DNA of 64,000 nt from Jannaschia seohaensis. GTDB taxonomy: Bacteria; Pseudomonadota; Alphaproteobacteria; Rhodobacterales; Rhodobacteraceae. Numbering within the stretch: the first letter of the stretch is position 1; each line of letters starts with the position of its first letter. The position numbers and the translations under genes were made by a program. Where the stretch lies: contig NZ_UETC01000001.1 in the NCBI RefSeq assembly GCF_900116765.1, positions 744,001-808,000 of the forward strand. The letters run 5' to 3'. Below the pieces are notes generated by a model. It was not told the origin of the DNA, did no database searches, and worked only from the letters and a program-made list of their open reading frames with translations. Of this stretch, positions 7,698 to 16,224 are shown in pieces.

Positions 7698-9487
7698 CAG
7701 AAAGCCTGCCCGATCCCGATATAGAGCTCAAAGCCGGAATTGTCGTCGGGGCCCGCGACCGGCACGGCGAGATCGACGCGGATCGGGCCGATTCCGGTGT
7801 CGTAGCGCACGCCGAGCCCCGCGCCCGCATGACTTTCTCCGCCCGACCAACTGGAGCTTTCACTGATCTGGCCCCAATCGACGAATCCGACGACGCCAAT
7901 ATTCTCGGTCACCTTCTGCCGGATCTCGGCCGCCACCCCCACGAAGGAACGGCCGCCCACCTCGCGCCCACTGGGCAGCTCCAGACTGAGCGACTGGAAG
8001 GGCTGGCCCCGAACGGTGCCGCCGCCGCCGGAGAAGAACAGATCGCCCGTGGGCGCGTCTTCCAGATCCGGCCCGACCAGCGTGCCCAGTTGCAGCCGCG
8101 CGGCCAGCACCGTGTTCCGTTCGGCGCCAAAGCCCTGATATCCCCTGAGATCCGCGTTCAAGAGGACCCCGGGCCCCGCCGTCTCGAAGCCATAGAACGG
8201 GTCGATCCTGGCGTCGATGTAGTAGCCGTCGGTCGGGTTCAGGGGGTCGTCGCGCCGGTCGTATTGCGCCTCCAGCGGGATGGAAGCGATCAGGAATTCC
8301 CGGTCGCCGAAGCCGTCCGTGACGTCGGAATATTCAAGCGAAAGGCCATAGCTGTATTGGAACTCGTCGCTGACGATGCGCCGCGCGCCAACGAACACCT
8401 CGGCCCGGTCGGAAGAGAATTCCTGCTCGTCCAGGCTCTCGATCTCGGCGCCCACGAAGAGGTCCGTCTCGGGGTTGAAGGTGGCGGGGCGGGTGTAGAG
8501 GGCGCCCAGGCGGTAATCCTCGCCGCCCGACTCGCCGCCGATGCTGCGGATCTCGGCTTCCGCGCGGAAGCTGTCGGCGAAGCCCGTCAGGTTCCGGTGC
8601 AGCCAGAACGCCGAGAGCGCGGCGCCCTCGGTCGTCCCGATCTCGGCGCCGAAGCCGATGCGGCGGGGCAGCCGCTCCACCACCTGGATCGTCATGGGTA
8701 GGGTCGCGTCCGGCAGCGCCTCGGCCGCCTCGACGATCGAAACCGACCGGAAAGCGCCGGTCCGCTGAAGCCGCCGGGCGGAGTCCCGGATCTCCTCGGG
8801 GTCGAAGACGTCGCCCGGATCGAGGTCCGCGATGCGGTCGATCTGGCGGCTGCGCACCGCCTCGTTGCCTTCGATCAGGATCGCGCCATAGCGCAGCCGG
8901 GGCCCCGGAGCGAGGGAGAGGCGCGCGTCGACCCGCCGATCCGGATGGTTGGCGGTGATCTGCTGGCCGCCCAATTCCGCCTTGGCATGGCCGATGGCCC
9001 GCCACGCCTCGACTCCCTCGGAGGTCGCCTGCCGCAGGATGCTCGTGCCCGCCCGGGCCCCTGTCTCGAAGCCGGGGGGCGGGCGGATCCCCTCGGGCAG
9101 GGGGGCGATTTCGGCTTGGCCGAAGACGAAAAGAGGGCCTGGCTCGACTGCGATCACCACCTGGCCGACCGGCTCCTCGGAGCCGATCACCGGCAGGTCG
9201 GTCGCCTCCACCCCATCGACTTCGATGGAGATGACCGGCCCGAAATAGCCCTGTTCATAGAGAGCGGCGAGCAGGCGCGCGTAGTCGGCCTGCGCGGCGG
9301 CGACGATGTCGCGCCGGGGAAGGGCGCCGTCCTCGGCGTCGCGCAGGGTGCCGGCAACGAGAGAGGTCGCTTCGAGCGTTCCGCCCAGGCCTTTGTCGCC
9401 GCCCGCGAGCCGGAACTCCAGTTCGGCTGCCGCGGCGCCGGTCGCGCCCAAAAGCGCGGCGGCCAACAGGCCGGTCCTCATTGTCAT
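7697..9487 (-). CDS. tamA: TamA, Omp85/BamA-superfamily outer-membrane barrel
   Basis: 596 aa from the chosen start. ATG at 9487 is preceded by GGGGAG seven bases upstream; an ATG at 9502 lies upstream without a good ribosome site. A signal peptide ending ...GAAAA is followed by POTRA-type modules (about 20-265; YGAILIEGNEAVRSRQI is a typical POTRA strand-helix) and a C-terminal Omp85 barrel (about 285-596) with GYYIDARIDPFYGF, FFSGGGGTVRGQPFQSL (the conserved G-x-x-x-V-R-G-[FY] motif of loop 6) and a terminal aromatic (GIGQAF) expected of an outer-membrane barrel. First gene of the operon with tamB, with a 1-base stop/start overlap. No other Omp85 gene is in the window, and the tamB neighbour excludes BamA. 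Confidence 0.95.
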   Translation of the reverse strand: MTMRTGLLAAALLGATGAAAAELEFRLAGGDKGLGGTLEATSLVAGTLRDAEDGALPRRDIVAAAQADYARLLAALYEQGYFGPVISIEVDGVEATDLPVIGSEEPVGQVVIAVEPGPLFVFGQAEIAPLPEGIRPPPGFETGARAGTSILRQATSEGVEAWRAIGHAKAELGGQQITANHPDRRVDARLSLAPGPRLRYGAILIEGNEAVRSRQIDRIADLDPGDVFDPEEIRDSARRLQRTGAFRSVSIVEAAEALPDATLPMTIQVVERLPRRIGFGAEIGTTEGAALSAFWLHRNLTGFADSFRAEAEIRSIGGESGGEDYRLGALYTRPATFNPETDLFVGAEIESLDEQEFSSDRAEVFVGARRIVSDEFQYSYGLSLEYSDVTDGFGDREFLIASIPLEAQYDRRDDPLNPTDGYYIDARIDPFYGFETAGPGVLLNADLRGYQGFGAERNTVLAARLQLGTLVGPDLEDAPTGDLFFSGGGGTVRGQPFQSLSLELPSGREVGGRSFVGVAAEIRQKVTENIGVVGFVDWGQISESSSWSGGESHAGAGLGVRYDTGIGPIRVDLAVPVAGPDDNSGFELYIGIGQAF

Positions 9488-9683
9488 GCCGTCGCTCCCC
9501 ACTCGCCAGTTACGGCGCAGCCAACCGCACCGGATCAGGCCGGGGGTCGGAAGACCACGGGTCTCGTGCTAACATCGGCGGCCTGAGTGTGAAAGCCGCG
9601 CAATGCCGCAGCTTCCGGTTGTGCCGATCGTGATGCTGTGAAACCGACCCGAGCGACAGCTCCCTTACCGTTCGAGCCACGCC

Positions 9684-11246
9684 ATGGCGCCTCCGGCCGA
9701 CCCCGTTCCACGCCGCTCGACGCGCCTCCTGGTGACCGCTGCCGAGGCCTTTCCCGCCTTCGAGGAGGCTGTTCTGGACGCGCGGGAGGAGATCGTCGCG
9801 GGCTTTCGCATCTTTGATCTGGCGACGCCCTTGCGCAGCCCCCGGGCCCGGGCGGTGGGGCGGGACTGGTTCGATCTGCTGCTGCATGTGATCTCCCGCG
9901 GGGTGCGGTTCCGGCTGGTCCTGTCGGATTTCGACCCGCTGGTCGGGGAGGCGCTGCACGCGGCAACGTGGCGCAGCTTGCGCCTTGCCGCCGCCCTGCG
10001 GGAGTTGGCGCCGGACGATGCGGAGTTCGAGGTCCAGGCCGCGCTTCACCCGGCGCGGCTCGCTTGGCTGGCCCGTCTGGCTCTCTGGCCCCGGGTTCAG
10101 AACATGCTGACCCGGCGGGTCGCGGAACTTTCCGAGCAACCCCCCGACGCCCGGGAGGCCCTGCTGCGCGACCGCCCCGGGCTGAAGCGGATGGTCGTTC
10201 GGGATCGCGAGAGCCTGCGGCCGCGCCGTCTGCGCCTGCCGGAACTGGTCCCGGTGACGCATCATCAGAAGGTCGCGGTGATCGACCGCCGCTTGATCTA
10301 TTGCGGGGGCCTCGATCTGGACCAGCGCCGCTATGACGATTGGGGCCACGCCCAGCCCGCCGAGCAGACCTGGCACGATGTCCAGGTGATCTGCGAGGAT
10401 CCCGAGGCGGCGGAGGCGGCCCGCGCCCATTTGGACGGCTTTGTCGCGGTGACCCATCGCGCGGCGAAGCCGACACCGCGCCGGGCCGGAATGCTGCGCA
10501 CGCTGTCGTCGCGGGCGGCCGGGGGGTATCGTCTGTTCGCGCCGCGCAAGGTGCTGACCGAGCTGGAGCAAGAGGTGCTGGAGGGCATCGCGGCGGCGCG
10601 CCGTCTCATCTATATCGAGACACAGTTTCTGAGAGATCGCCGCGTGGCGGGGGCCCTGGCGCGCGCGGCGCGGGCGCGACCGGATCTCGAACTCTTCCTG
10701 GTGCTGCCCGGGGCGCCCGATGATGTGGCCTTCCTTGGCTCGCGGCGGGCCGATGCGCGGTTCGGCGAGTTTCTCCAGGCTCGCGCGGTCCGCAGGCTGC
10801 GCAGGGCGTATGGCCAAAGGCTGTTTCTGGGGGCACCGGCGCAGCGGCGCGCCGCTGATGGGACAGGGCGTGACACGTTGCACGGCGCGCCCCTGATTTA
10901 CGTCCACGCAAAGGTCTGTCTTTTCGACGATTCGCGCGGTGTCGTCAGCAGCGCCAATCTCAACGGGCGAAGCCTGCGCTGGGACACGGAGTTCGGCGTC
11001 CCCTTGCGCGGCGCGGAGGAGGTGGCGGCCAGCCGGGCGCGGTTGCTGGAGCATTGGCTGGGGGAGGATGACGCGGATTCGTCCCTGATCGCGGGCGAGA
11101 CCTGCGTGCGGGCTTGGCGCGCGCTGGCCGGTCGCAATGCCGGGTGCCGGCCGGAGGAGCGCCGCGGTTTGCTCTTGCCGTATCCGAGCGGGCCGGCCCG
11201 GAGGTTTGGCCGGGATCTCCCGGTCGTTCCCGAGGAAATGGTCTGA
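9684..11246 (+). CDS. Phospholipase D / cardiolipin-synthase-type protein
   Basis: 520 aa with two HKD motifs: H-H-Q-K-V-A-V-I-D at about 192-200 and V-H-A-K-V-C-L-F-D at about 407-415, the latter followed by SSANLNGRSL, as in bacterial PLD proteins. No signal peptide or membrane segment is obvious, so a cytosolic or peripherally bound enzyme is likely. Family members hydrolyse phosphodiester bonds in phospholipids or transfer phosphatidyl groups (cardiolipin synthesis). The residues do not say which. It is divergent from tamA with a 196-bp gap that must hold both promoters, and converges on the NIT-domain gene with only 11 bp between. Confidence 0.88.
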   Translation: MAPPADPVPRRSTRLLVTAAEAFPAFEEAVLDAREEIVAGFRIFDLATPLRSPRARAVGRDWFDLLLHVISRGVRFRLVLSDFDPLVGEALHAATWRSLRLAAALRELAPDDAEFEVQAALHPARLAWLARLALWPRVQNMLTRRVAELSEQPPDAREALLRDRPGLKRMVVRDRESLRPRRLRLPELVPVTHHQKVAVIDRRLIYCGGLDLDQRRYDDWGHAQPAEQTWHDVQVICEDPEAAEAARAHLDGFVAVTHRAAKPTPRRAGMLRTLSSRAAGGYRLFAPRKVLTELEQEVLEGIAAARRLIYIETQFLRDRRVAGALARAARARPDLELFLVLPGAPDDVAFLGSRRADARFGEFLQARAVRRLRRAYGQRLFLGAPAQRRAADGTGRDTLHGAPLIYVHAKVCLFDDSRGVVSSANLNGRSLRWDTEFGVPLRGAEEVAASRARLLEHWLGEDDADSSLIAGETCVRAWRALAGRNAGCRPEERRGLLLPYPSGPARRFGRDLPVVPEEMV

Positions 11247-11257
11247 GCCAAGCCCGG

Positions 11258-12607
11258 TCAGAGCGTGCCGGTATCGCGCCGCTCTTGATTTTCGATGCGG
11301 TCGAGCAGCTGGTTGACGCCTCGGGCCAGGGCCGCACCATGCGCGTCGAGCCCCAGCACGTCGACACGCCGATCCGTCGCGCCGCTGTCTATGGCGGCGA
11401 AGACGCGGTCGAGATCCTCACCGACGCTGCTGCGCAAAGCTTCGGCTGCCTCCAGCAAGACCCGCCGCTCGAAGAGCGCGCGACGGATCAGGTCGAGCGC
11501 CCGCGCGATCTGGTCCAGGTCGCGCTGCGAACAGCCGGGCACCGGCACTGGCGTCGTCTCCTGCGAGAGCCGGCGGGCGGTTCGGATCAACTCGTGGATC
11601 GACCGGTCGACCCGCCGCATGATCGCGAAGGCGAGCGCGCCGAACCCGACAAGGAGCAGCGCGAAGAGCGTGATATCGCTGGCCATGTCGTGGCGGGCGG
11701 CGCGGAGTTCGCCTGCGAGCAGGGTCGCGATGCGGTCCGTTTCGCCGATCTCGACGGCCCGCAGGTCGTCGATCACCTGATCCGCGCGCGCGACCCAGTC
11801 TTCCAGGGCGATGCCTTCGGCACCGCCGATCTCGGTCTCCGTCAAGACCTCCGTCCGCGCGGTGGCGAAGCGGCCATAGGCGCGGGATCGCTCCCACAAC
11901 TCGAGGAAGCTGCGGGCGTCGTCACCGGCCACGAGCCGGTAGCTGTGCAGCCATGTTTCCGTGATGGGGATCTGGCGCTGGAATTCCGCAATGTCGGCGG
12001 ACCGGCTCGCACTATTTACCTGCGCCAGGGCGAGGATCGAGGCGCCGCTCGCGCGCTCCTGCCCGATGGCGTCCTTGGCGGCCATGAGCGACGCCAGATT
12101 GTTCGTCGAGAGCGCCACCTGCCCGGAATTCGCGGTGGCCGCGCTTCGTGCGACGGCCCAAATCAGCCGTTGGGTCTCGGCCGACATGGCGTCGCGATAG
12201 GGGCCCGCCGCGATCGACCGCGCGTCGACCAGAGCCCGCAGCGCCGCAAGCCGGTCGGCAAGATTTGGGGCGTGGAGCGCTTGGACCCCTAAGGCGTTTG
12301 GGACATGCGGGCCCGCGCGCGTCAGCACCGCATCGGTGCGCCCCCGTTGCGTCGTGACCGGGGCCGTCAGCGCGTCTAGAGGCGCGCGCAGCCAAGCCAG
12401 GGTCAGGGCGCGCTCGCGCTGAAGTTCATGCATGACGGCGCCGATCGTCGCATTGGACTCGACCAAATCCTGATCCCGCCCCAGGGCCCGACGGTCGGCG
12501 AGGTCGGCCAGCAAGGAGGCGGAGGCGAAGACGACCGCCACCGAGAGTCCGGCGCAGAAGATCAGCGCCATCGACTGGCGGACCGTCAATCGCCTAAATG
12601 ATCCCAT
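11258..12607 (-). CDS. NIT-domain (nitrate/nitrite sensing) HAMP membrane protein without output domain
   Basis: 449 aa. Start chosen at the ATG preceded by AGGAG at eight bases; an ATG 18 bp upstream is less well placed. Layout: membrane segment at about 12-34, large helical periplasmic region about 40-300 with the NIT-type signature (M-H-E-L-Q-R-E-R-A-L-T near 60, repeated S/T/N-rich helices, ITETWLHSYRLV), second membrane segment about 308-328, HAMP linker about 329-380, then about 70 residues of short helices and the end. NIT domains sense nitrate/nitrite in receptors and usually precede a histidine kinase, methyl-accepting or cyclase domain. None is present here, and the next gene downstream is convergent, so the signal must pass to a partner. 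It is transcribed away from the ATP-grasp gene across a 119-bp gap. Confidence 0.78.
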   Translation of the reverse strand: MGSFRRLTVRQSMALIFCAGLSVAVVFASASLLADLADRRALGRDQDLVESNATIGAVMHELQRERALTLAWLRAPLDALTAPVTTQRGRTDAVLTRAGPHVPNALGVQALHAPNLADRLAALRALVDARSIAAGPYRDAMSAETQRLIWAVARSAATANSGQVALSTNNLASLMAAKDAIGQERASGASILALAQVNSASRSADIAEFQRQIPITETWLHSYRLVAGDDARSFLELWERSRAYGRFATARTEVLTETEIGGAEGIALEDWVARADQVIDDLRAVEIGETDRIATLLAGELRAARHDMASDITLFALLLVGFGALAFAIMRRVDRSIHELIRTARRLSQETTPVPVPGCSQRDLDQIARALDLIRRALFERRVLLEAAEALRSSVGEDLDRVFAAIDSGATDRRVDVLGLDAHGAALARGVNQLLDRIENQERRDTGTL

Positions 12608-12726
12608 GCCGCAATCTCCTGCCATGTGCCGGACTTATGGGCGCTGCGATCTTTCCAAATCGTTACGAACCGATTGGATTGGTGAGTGCCATTGCCTTCT
12701 GGGACGTGCCGCGCGAAGTTGCCCCC

Positions 12727-14154
12727 ATGAATTCGGACCCCCTCTTCGATGAGATGCACTATCCCGATGGCACGCCCCGGGCCGCCTATGCGGAGTTCGC
12801 CCGGTGGTTCGACGGGGAAGACCCAAAGCGCCTGCGTGCCAAGGCGCGCGAGGCCGAGGACGCCTTTCGGCTGACGGGCATCACCTTCAACGTCTATGGG
12901 GATCCTGACGCGAATGAGCGGCTGATTCCCTTCGATATCGTGCCCCGCATCATCGCGGCGCGCGAATGGGCCAAGCTGTCCAAGGGGATCGAGCAGCGGG
13001 TGCGCGCGCTCAATGCCTTCCTGCACGACATCTACCACCGCCAGGAGATCGTGCGGGCCGGCGTCCTGCCCGTCGAGATGATCGCCCGGAACGAGGCGTT
13101 CCTGCCGCAGATGATCGGCGTCGACCCGCCCGGCGACATCTACACTCATATCGTCGGAATCGACCTCGTCCGCACCGGGCCAGACCAGTTCTACGTGCTC
13201 GAAGACAACGCCCGCACCCCCTCCGGCGTGAGCTACATGCTGGAAAACCGCGAGACGATGCTGGCCGTCTTCCCGGAGCTCTTCACCTCCAACCGGGTGC
13301 AGCGCGTCTCGACCTATCCGCGCAACCTGCATGCCTCGCTTTCGGCCTGCGCGCCGCCCGCCTGCGAGGGGACGCCCACGGTGGCGGTTCTGACGCCGGG
13401 TATCCACAACTCCGCCTATTTCGAGCATTCCTTTCTGGCCGACCAGATGGGCGCCGAACTGGTGGAGGGGCACGACCTGCGCGTGGTTGATGGCCGCGTC
13501 GCGATGCGGACGACCCGTGGCTACAAGCCCATCGACGTCCTCTATCGCCGGGTGGACGACGACTATCTCGACCCGCTCACCTTCAACCCGGACTCGATGC
13601 TGGGCGTGCCGGGCATCTTCGATATTTTCCGCGCGGGCGGCATCACCATCGCCAACGCCCCGGGCACCGGCGTCTCGGACGACAAGGCGATCTACAGCTA
13701 CATGCCCGAGATCGTGCGTTTCTATACGGGCGAGAACGCCCAGCTCGAGAACGTGCCGACCTGGCGCTGCTCCGAAAAGGAGGCGCTGGCCTATGTGCTC
13801 GACAATCTGGAGGAGCTCGTCGTCAAGGAGGTCCATGGCTCGGGCGGCTACGGGATGCTGATCGGGCCGACCGCCTCGAAGAAGGACATCAAGGCGTTCC
13901 GCGCGAAGCTGGAAGCGAAGCCGGGCAACTATATCGCCCAACCCACCTTGTCGCTTTCGACGGTTCCGATCTTCGCCAACAAGGGACTCGCGCCGCGCCA
14001 TGTGGATCTGCGCCCCTTCGTGCTGGTCTCGCCCAACGGGATCGAGATCACGCCCGGCGGTCTGACGCGGGTCGCGCTCAAGAAGGGCTCGCTGGTGGTG
14101 AACTCGTCACAGGGCGGCGGGACCAAGGACACCTGGGTGCTGGAGGACGAATGA
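12727..14154 (+). CDS. Circularly permuted (type 2) ATP-grasp protein
   Basis: 475 aa from the chosen start (MNSDPLFDEMHY), which matches the usual N-terminus of the family (short leader then FDEM, then A-x-Y-x-x-x-x-x-W/F-F); in-frame ATGs at 12598 and 12640 would add an implausible leader. Recognisable blocks: GITFNVYGDPD (about 50-60), ERLIPFDIVPR, RALNAFLHDIYH, VLEDNARTPSGVSYMLENR (about 156-174), NAPGTGVSDDKAIYSYMP, ELVVKEVHGSGGYGMLIGP and APRHVDLRPF. These are COG2308/DUF404-407 blocks. The family is predicted to form amide bonds on peptides. It is first of three genes with alpha-E and transglutaminase, a set previously linked by genome context to the Anbu protease. Substrate unknown. 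Confidence 0.88.
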   Translation: MNSDPLFDEMHYPDGTPRAAYAEFARWFDGEDPKRLRAKAREAEDAFRLTGITFNVYGDPDANERLIPFDIVPRIIAAREWAKLSKGIEQRVRALNAFLHDIYHRQEIVRAGVLPVEMIARNEAFLPQMIGVDPPGDIYTHIVGIDLVRTGPDQFYVLEDNARTPSGVSYMLENRETMLAVFPELFTSNRVQRVSTYPRNLHASLSACAPPACEGTPTVAVLTPGIHNSAYFEHSFLADQMGAELVEGHDLRVVDGRVAMRTTRGYKPIDVLYRRVDDDYLDPLTFNPDSMLGVPGIFDIFRAGGITIANAPGTGVSDDKAIYSYMPEIVRFYTGENAQLENVPTWRCSEKEALAYVLDNLEELVVKEVHGSGGYGMLIGPTASKKDIKAFRAKLEAKPGNYIAQPTLSLSTVPIFANKGLAPRHVDLRPFVLVSPNGIEITPGGLTRVALKKGSLVVNSSQGGGTKDTWVLEDE

Positions 14155-14248
14155 GCGGGCTTCGGACGGAGATTCGGCGGCCCGCCGAGCGGGCGCTGCC
14201 CCATGGCGAAGAAGGCGCGCAGCGACGGATGAGCCGTTTGGGGGCCCC

Positions 14249-15190
14249 ATGCTAGGAAAGACCGCCGGTGGCCTCTTTTGGATGTTCCGCTACCTCGAGC
14301 GGGCGGAAAATATCGCTCGCCTGGTCGAGACCGGAGAGCGGATGGCGCTGACCCGGCCCGACGGCGCGGATGGGGAATGGAGCTCGATTCTGACCACGGC
14401 CGGAACCCATGCGGCCTATGACGCCCATCACGACGACGTCTCGGGCGAGGCCGTGATCGACTGGTTGCTGCGCTCCTCCGACAACCCTTCCTCGGTCATG
14501 TCCTGCATGGAGGCGGCGCGGATGAACGCCCGCACCGTCCGCACGGCCCTGACCCGCGAGGTCTGGGAGGCGGTCAACGAGTGTTGGATGACGCTCCGCG
14601 ACCTGCTCGCGCGCAAGGTGCAGACCCGCGACCTGCCCAAGGCCCTGGCCACGATCCGGGCACGCTCCGCCTTTGTGCGGGGCGCGTTGCATGGCACGAT
14701 GCTGCGCGACGAGATGTACGATTTCGCGCGGCTGGGCACGTTCATTGAGCGCGCGGACGCAACCGCCCGTCTGCTCGACGTCAAATATTATGTCCTGCTG
14801 CCCTCGATTGCGGGTGTCGGCTCGCGGTTGGACAATGTTCAGTGGGAGATGATCCTGCGCGTCGTCTCGGCCGAAGGTCCGTTCCGTCATGTGCACGGCA
14901 ACACGCGCGGGGCTTCCAACATCGCCCAGTTTCTGATCCTCGACGGGCGGATGCCGCGCTCCCTCGCTTTCTGCTACAAGAAGATCGGCGACAATCTCGA
15001 CTATCTCTACCGCGATCACGGGATCCGGAAACCCTGTCACGATCTTGCCGACGAGATCTGCCATCGCCTCTCGGAGATGACAATCGAGGACATCTTCGAA
15101 GAGGGCCTGCACCAGTTCCTGCAGGACTTCCTGGCACGCAATACGGCGTTGAGCCATCAGATCGAGCAGGATTTCAGGTTCTACCGATGA
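14249..15190 (+). CDS. Alpha-E domain (COG2307/DUF403) protein
   Basis: 313 aa, nearly all helical. Starts MLGKTAGGLFWMFRYLERAEN, the standard family opening (L-G-x-T-A-x-x-L-[FY]-W-M-x-R-Y-x-E-R-A-E-N). Further blocks: NPSSVMSCMEAARMNAR, DEMYDFARLGTFIERADATARLLDVKY (about 152-178), NTRGASNIAQFLIL and RSLAFCYKKI. Encoded downstream of the type 2 ATP-grasp gene (94-bp gap) and overlapping the transglutaminase start by the ATGA tetranucleotide, so the three are probably co-expressed. The biochemical role is not established; context suggests a scaffold or partner for the ATP-grasp and transglutaminase enzymes in peptide modification. Confidence 0.9.
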   Translation: MLGKTAGGLFWMFRYLERAENIARLVETGERMALTRPDGADGEWSSILTTAGTHAAYDAHHDDVSGEAVIDWLLRSSDNPSSVMSCMEAARMNARTVRTALTREVWEAVNECWMTLRDLLARKVQTRDLPKALATIRARSAFVRGALHGTMLRDEMYDFARLGTFIERADATARLLDVKYYVLLPSIAGVGSRLDNVQWEMILRVVSAEGPFRHVHGNTRGASNIAQFLILDGRMPRSLAFCYKKIGDNLDYLYRDHGIRKPCHDLADEICHRLSEMTIEDIFEEGLHQFLQDFLARNTALSHQIEQDFRFYR

Positions 15191-16035
15191 CCCAGACGCT
15201 CCATATCCGCCACGTCACGACCTATGCCTATGACGAGCCCGTCTATTACGGGCTCCAGCAGCTCCGGCTGACGCCCAAGGGGCGCGCCGGGCAGCATGTC
15301 ATCGATTGGAAGACCACCGTGACCGGCGGCCGGATCGAGGTCGCGTTTGACGACAGCCATGCCAACCGGGTGCAACTCGTCTCGCTCCAGGAGGGGGCGG
15401 AACGGGTGGAGATCGTGGCCGAAGGCACGGTCGAGATTTCCGACGAGACCGGGGTGATCGGGGCGCAGGGGGGCTATATGCCGCTCTGGATGTTTCTGCG
15501 GCCCACGGACCTTACCCGGCGCGGCTCGGCCACGCAGGCCTTCGCCCGCGAGGTGCGCGGGATCGACGACCAGCTCGAACAGATGCACGCCCTCTCGCAG
15601 GTCGTGCGCGAGGCCGTCGCCTATGACACCGGCGGCATGGATGTCGCGCGCACGGCCGAGGAGGCGGCGAGCCAGGGCCACGGCGTCTGTCAGGACCACG
15701 CGCATATCTTCTGCACGGCGGCGCGGCTGCTCGACCGCCCGGCGCGCTATGTCTCCGGCTATCTCAAGATGAACGACCGGGAGCATCAAGAGGCGACCCA
15801 TGCCTGGGCCGAGGCGTATATCGACGGGCTGGGCTGGGTCGGCTTCGACGTCTCCAACGGCTATTCGCCCGATACCCGCTATTGCCGGGTCGCGACCGGG
15901 CTGGACTACACCGATGCGGCGCCGATCTCGGGCATCCGGCAGGGCGCGGGGACGGAGACGATGAAGGTCGAGCTGCGCGTGGCGCAGGCGGACCAATTGC
16001 AGTCGCAGAGCCAGGCGCAGCAGTCGCAGTCCTAG
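15187..16035 (+). CDS. Transglutaminase-like cysteine protease family protein
   Basis: 282 aa. The N-terminal beta domain (about 1-100; LHIRHVTTYAYDEPV) is the bacterial transglutaminase N domain. The catalytic core has Cys in GHGVCQDHAHIF (about 164), His in ATHAWAEAYI (about 199) and Asp in WVGFDVSNGY (about 214), a complete Cys-His-Asp triad. The tail is Gln/Ser rich (QSQSQAQQSQS), which is unusual and may be unstructured. The start ATG overlaps the alpha-E stop by four bases. No signal peptide, so probably cytosolic, like others in this cluster type. Expected chemistry is amide hydrolysis or transamidation of a peptide made by the ATP-grasp partner; the actual substrate is unknown. Confidence 0.92.
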   Translation: MTQTLHIRHVTTYAYDEPVYYGLQQLRLTPKGRAGQHVIDWKTTVTGGRIEVAFDDSHANRVQLVSLQEGAERVEIVAEGTVEISDETGVIGAQGGYMPLWMFLRPTDLTRRGSATQAFAREVRGIDDQLEQMHALSQVVREAVAYDTGGMDVARTAEEAASQGHGVCQDHAHIFCTAARLLDRPARYVSGYLKMNDREHQEATHAWAEAYIDGLGWVGFDVSNGYSPDTRYCRVATGLDYTDAAPISGIRQGAGTETMKVELRVAQADQLQSQSQAQQSQS

Positions 16036-16130
16036 CGGCCCCCCGCCATTGTGACATCCGCCGACGCTCCGCTTCGAGCCTTCCGTCCCAGATCGTGCGG
16101 CACAGCTGAACACCCGCTGCCCTTGTTCGA

Positions 16131-16144
16131 TTGATCGCGATCAA
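16131..16144 (+). promoter_or_regulatory. FnrL/FNR-type box upstream of the FAD oxidoreductase
   Basis: TTGATCGCGATCAA is a perfect TTGAT-N4-ATCAA palindrome, the FNR/FnrL consensus. Its centre (16137.5) lies about 41.5 bp before the transcription start implied by the -10-like TATAAG at 16167-16172, the class II activator position. The downstream ATG is at 16225. This suggests activation at low oxygen. Confidence 0.75.
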
Positions 16145-16166
16145 CGGGCCGTGCCCGGCTACGGTC

Positions 16167-16172
16167 TATAAG
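16167..16172 (+). promoter_or_regulatory. Probable -10 element of the FNR-type promoter
   Basis: TATAAG matches TATAAT at five of six positions. A start near 16179 would put the FNR-type box at -41.5, where class II promoters need no good -35, and none is seen. Confidence 0.6.
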
Positions 16173-16224
16173 CAAGCGCACCTGGAGGATCTTTTCAACC
16201 AACGAGCCGCAGCGGGTATTGGAC

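Noticed and set aside
13000-15157. Long minus-strand open frames opposite the ATP-grasp and alpha-E genes
   Set aside because: They are mirror frames of codon-biased genes with recognised families on the plus strand, and have no ribosome site or motif.
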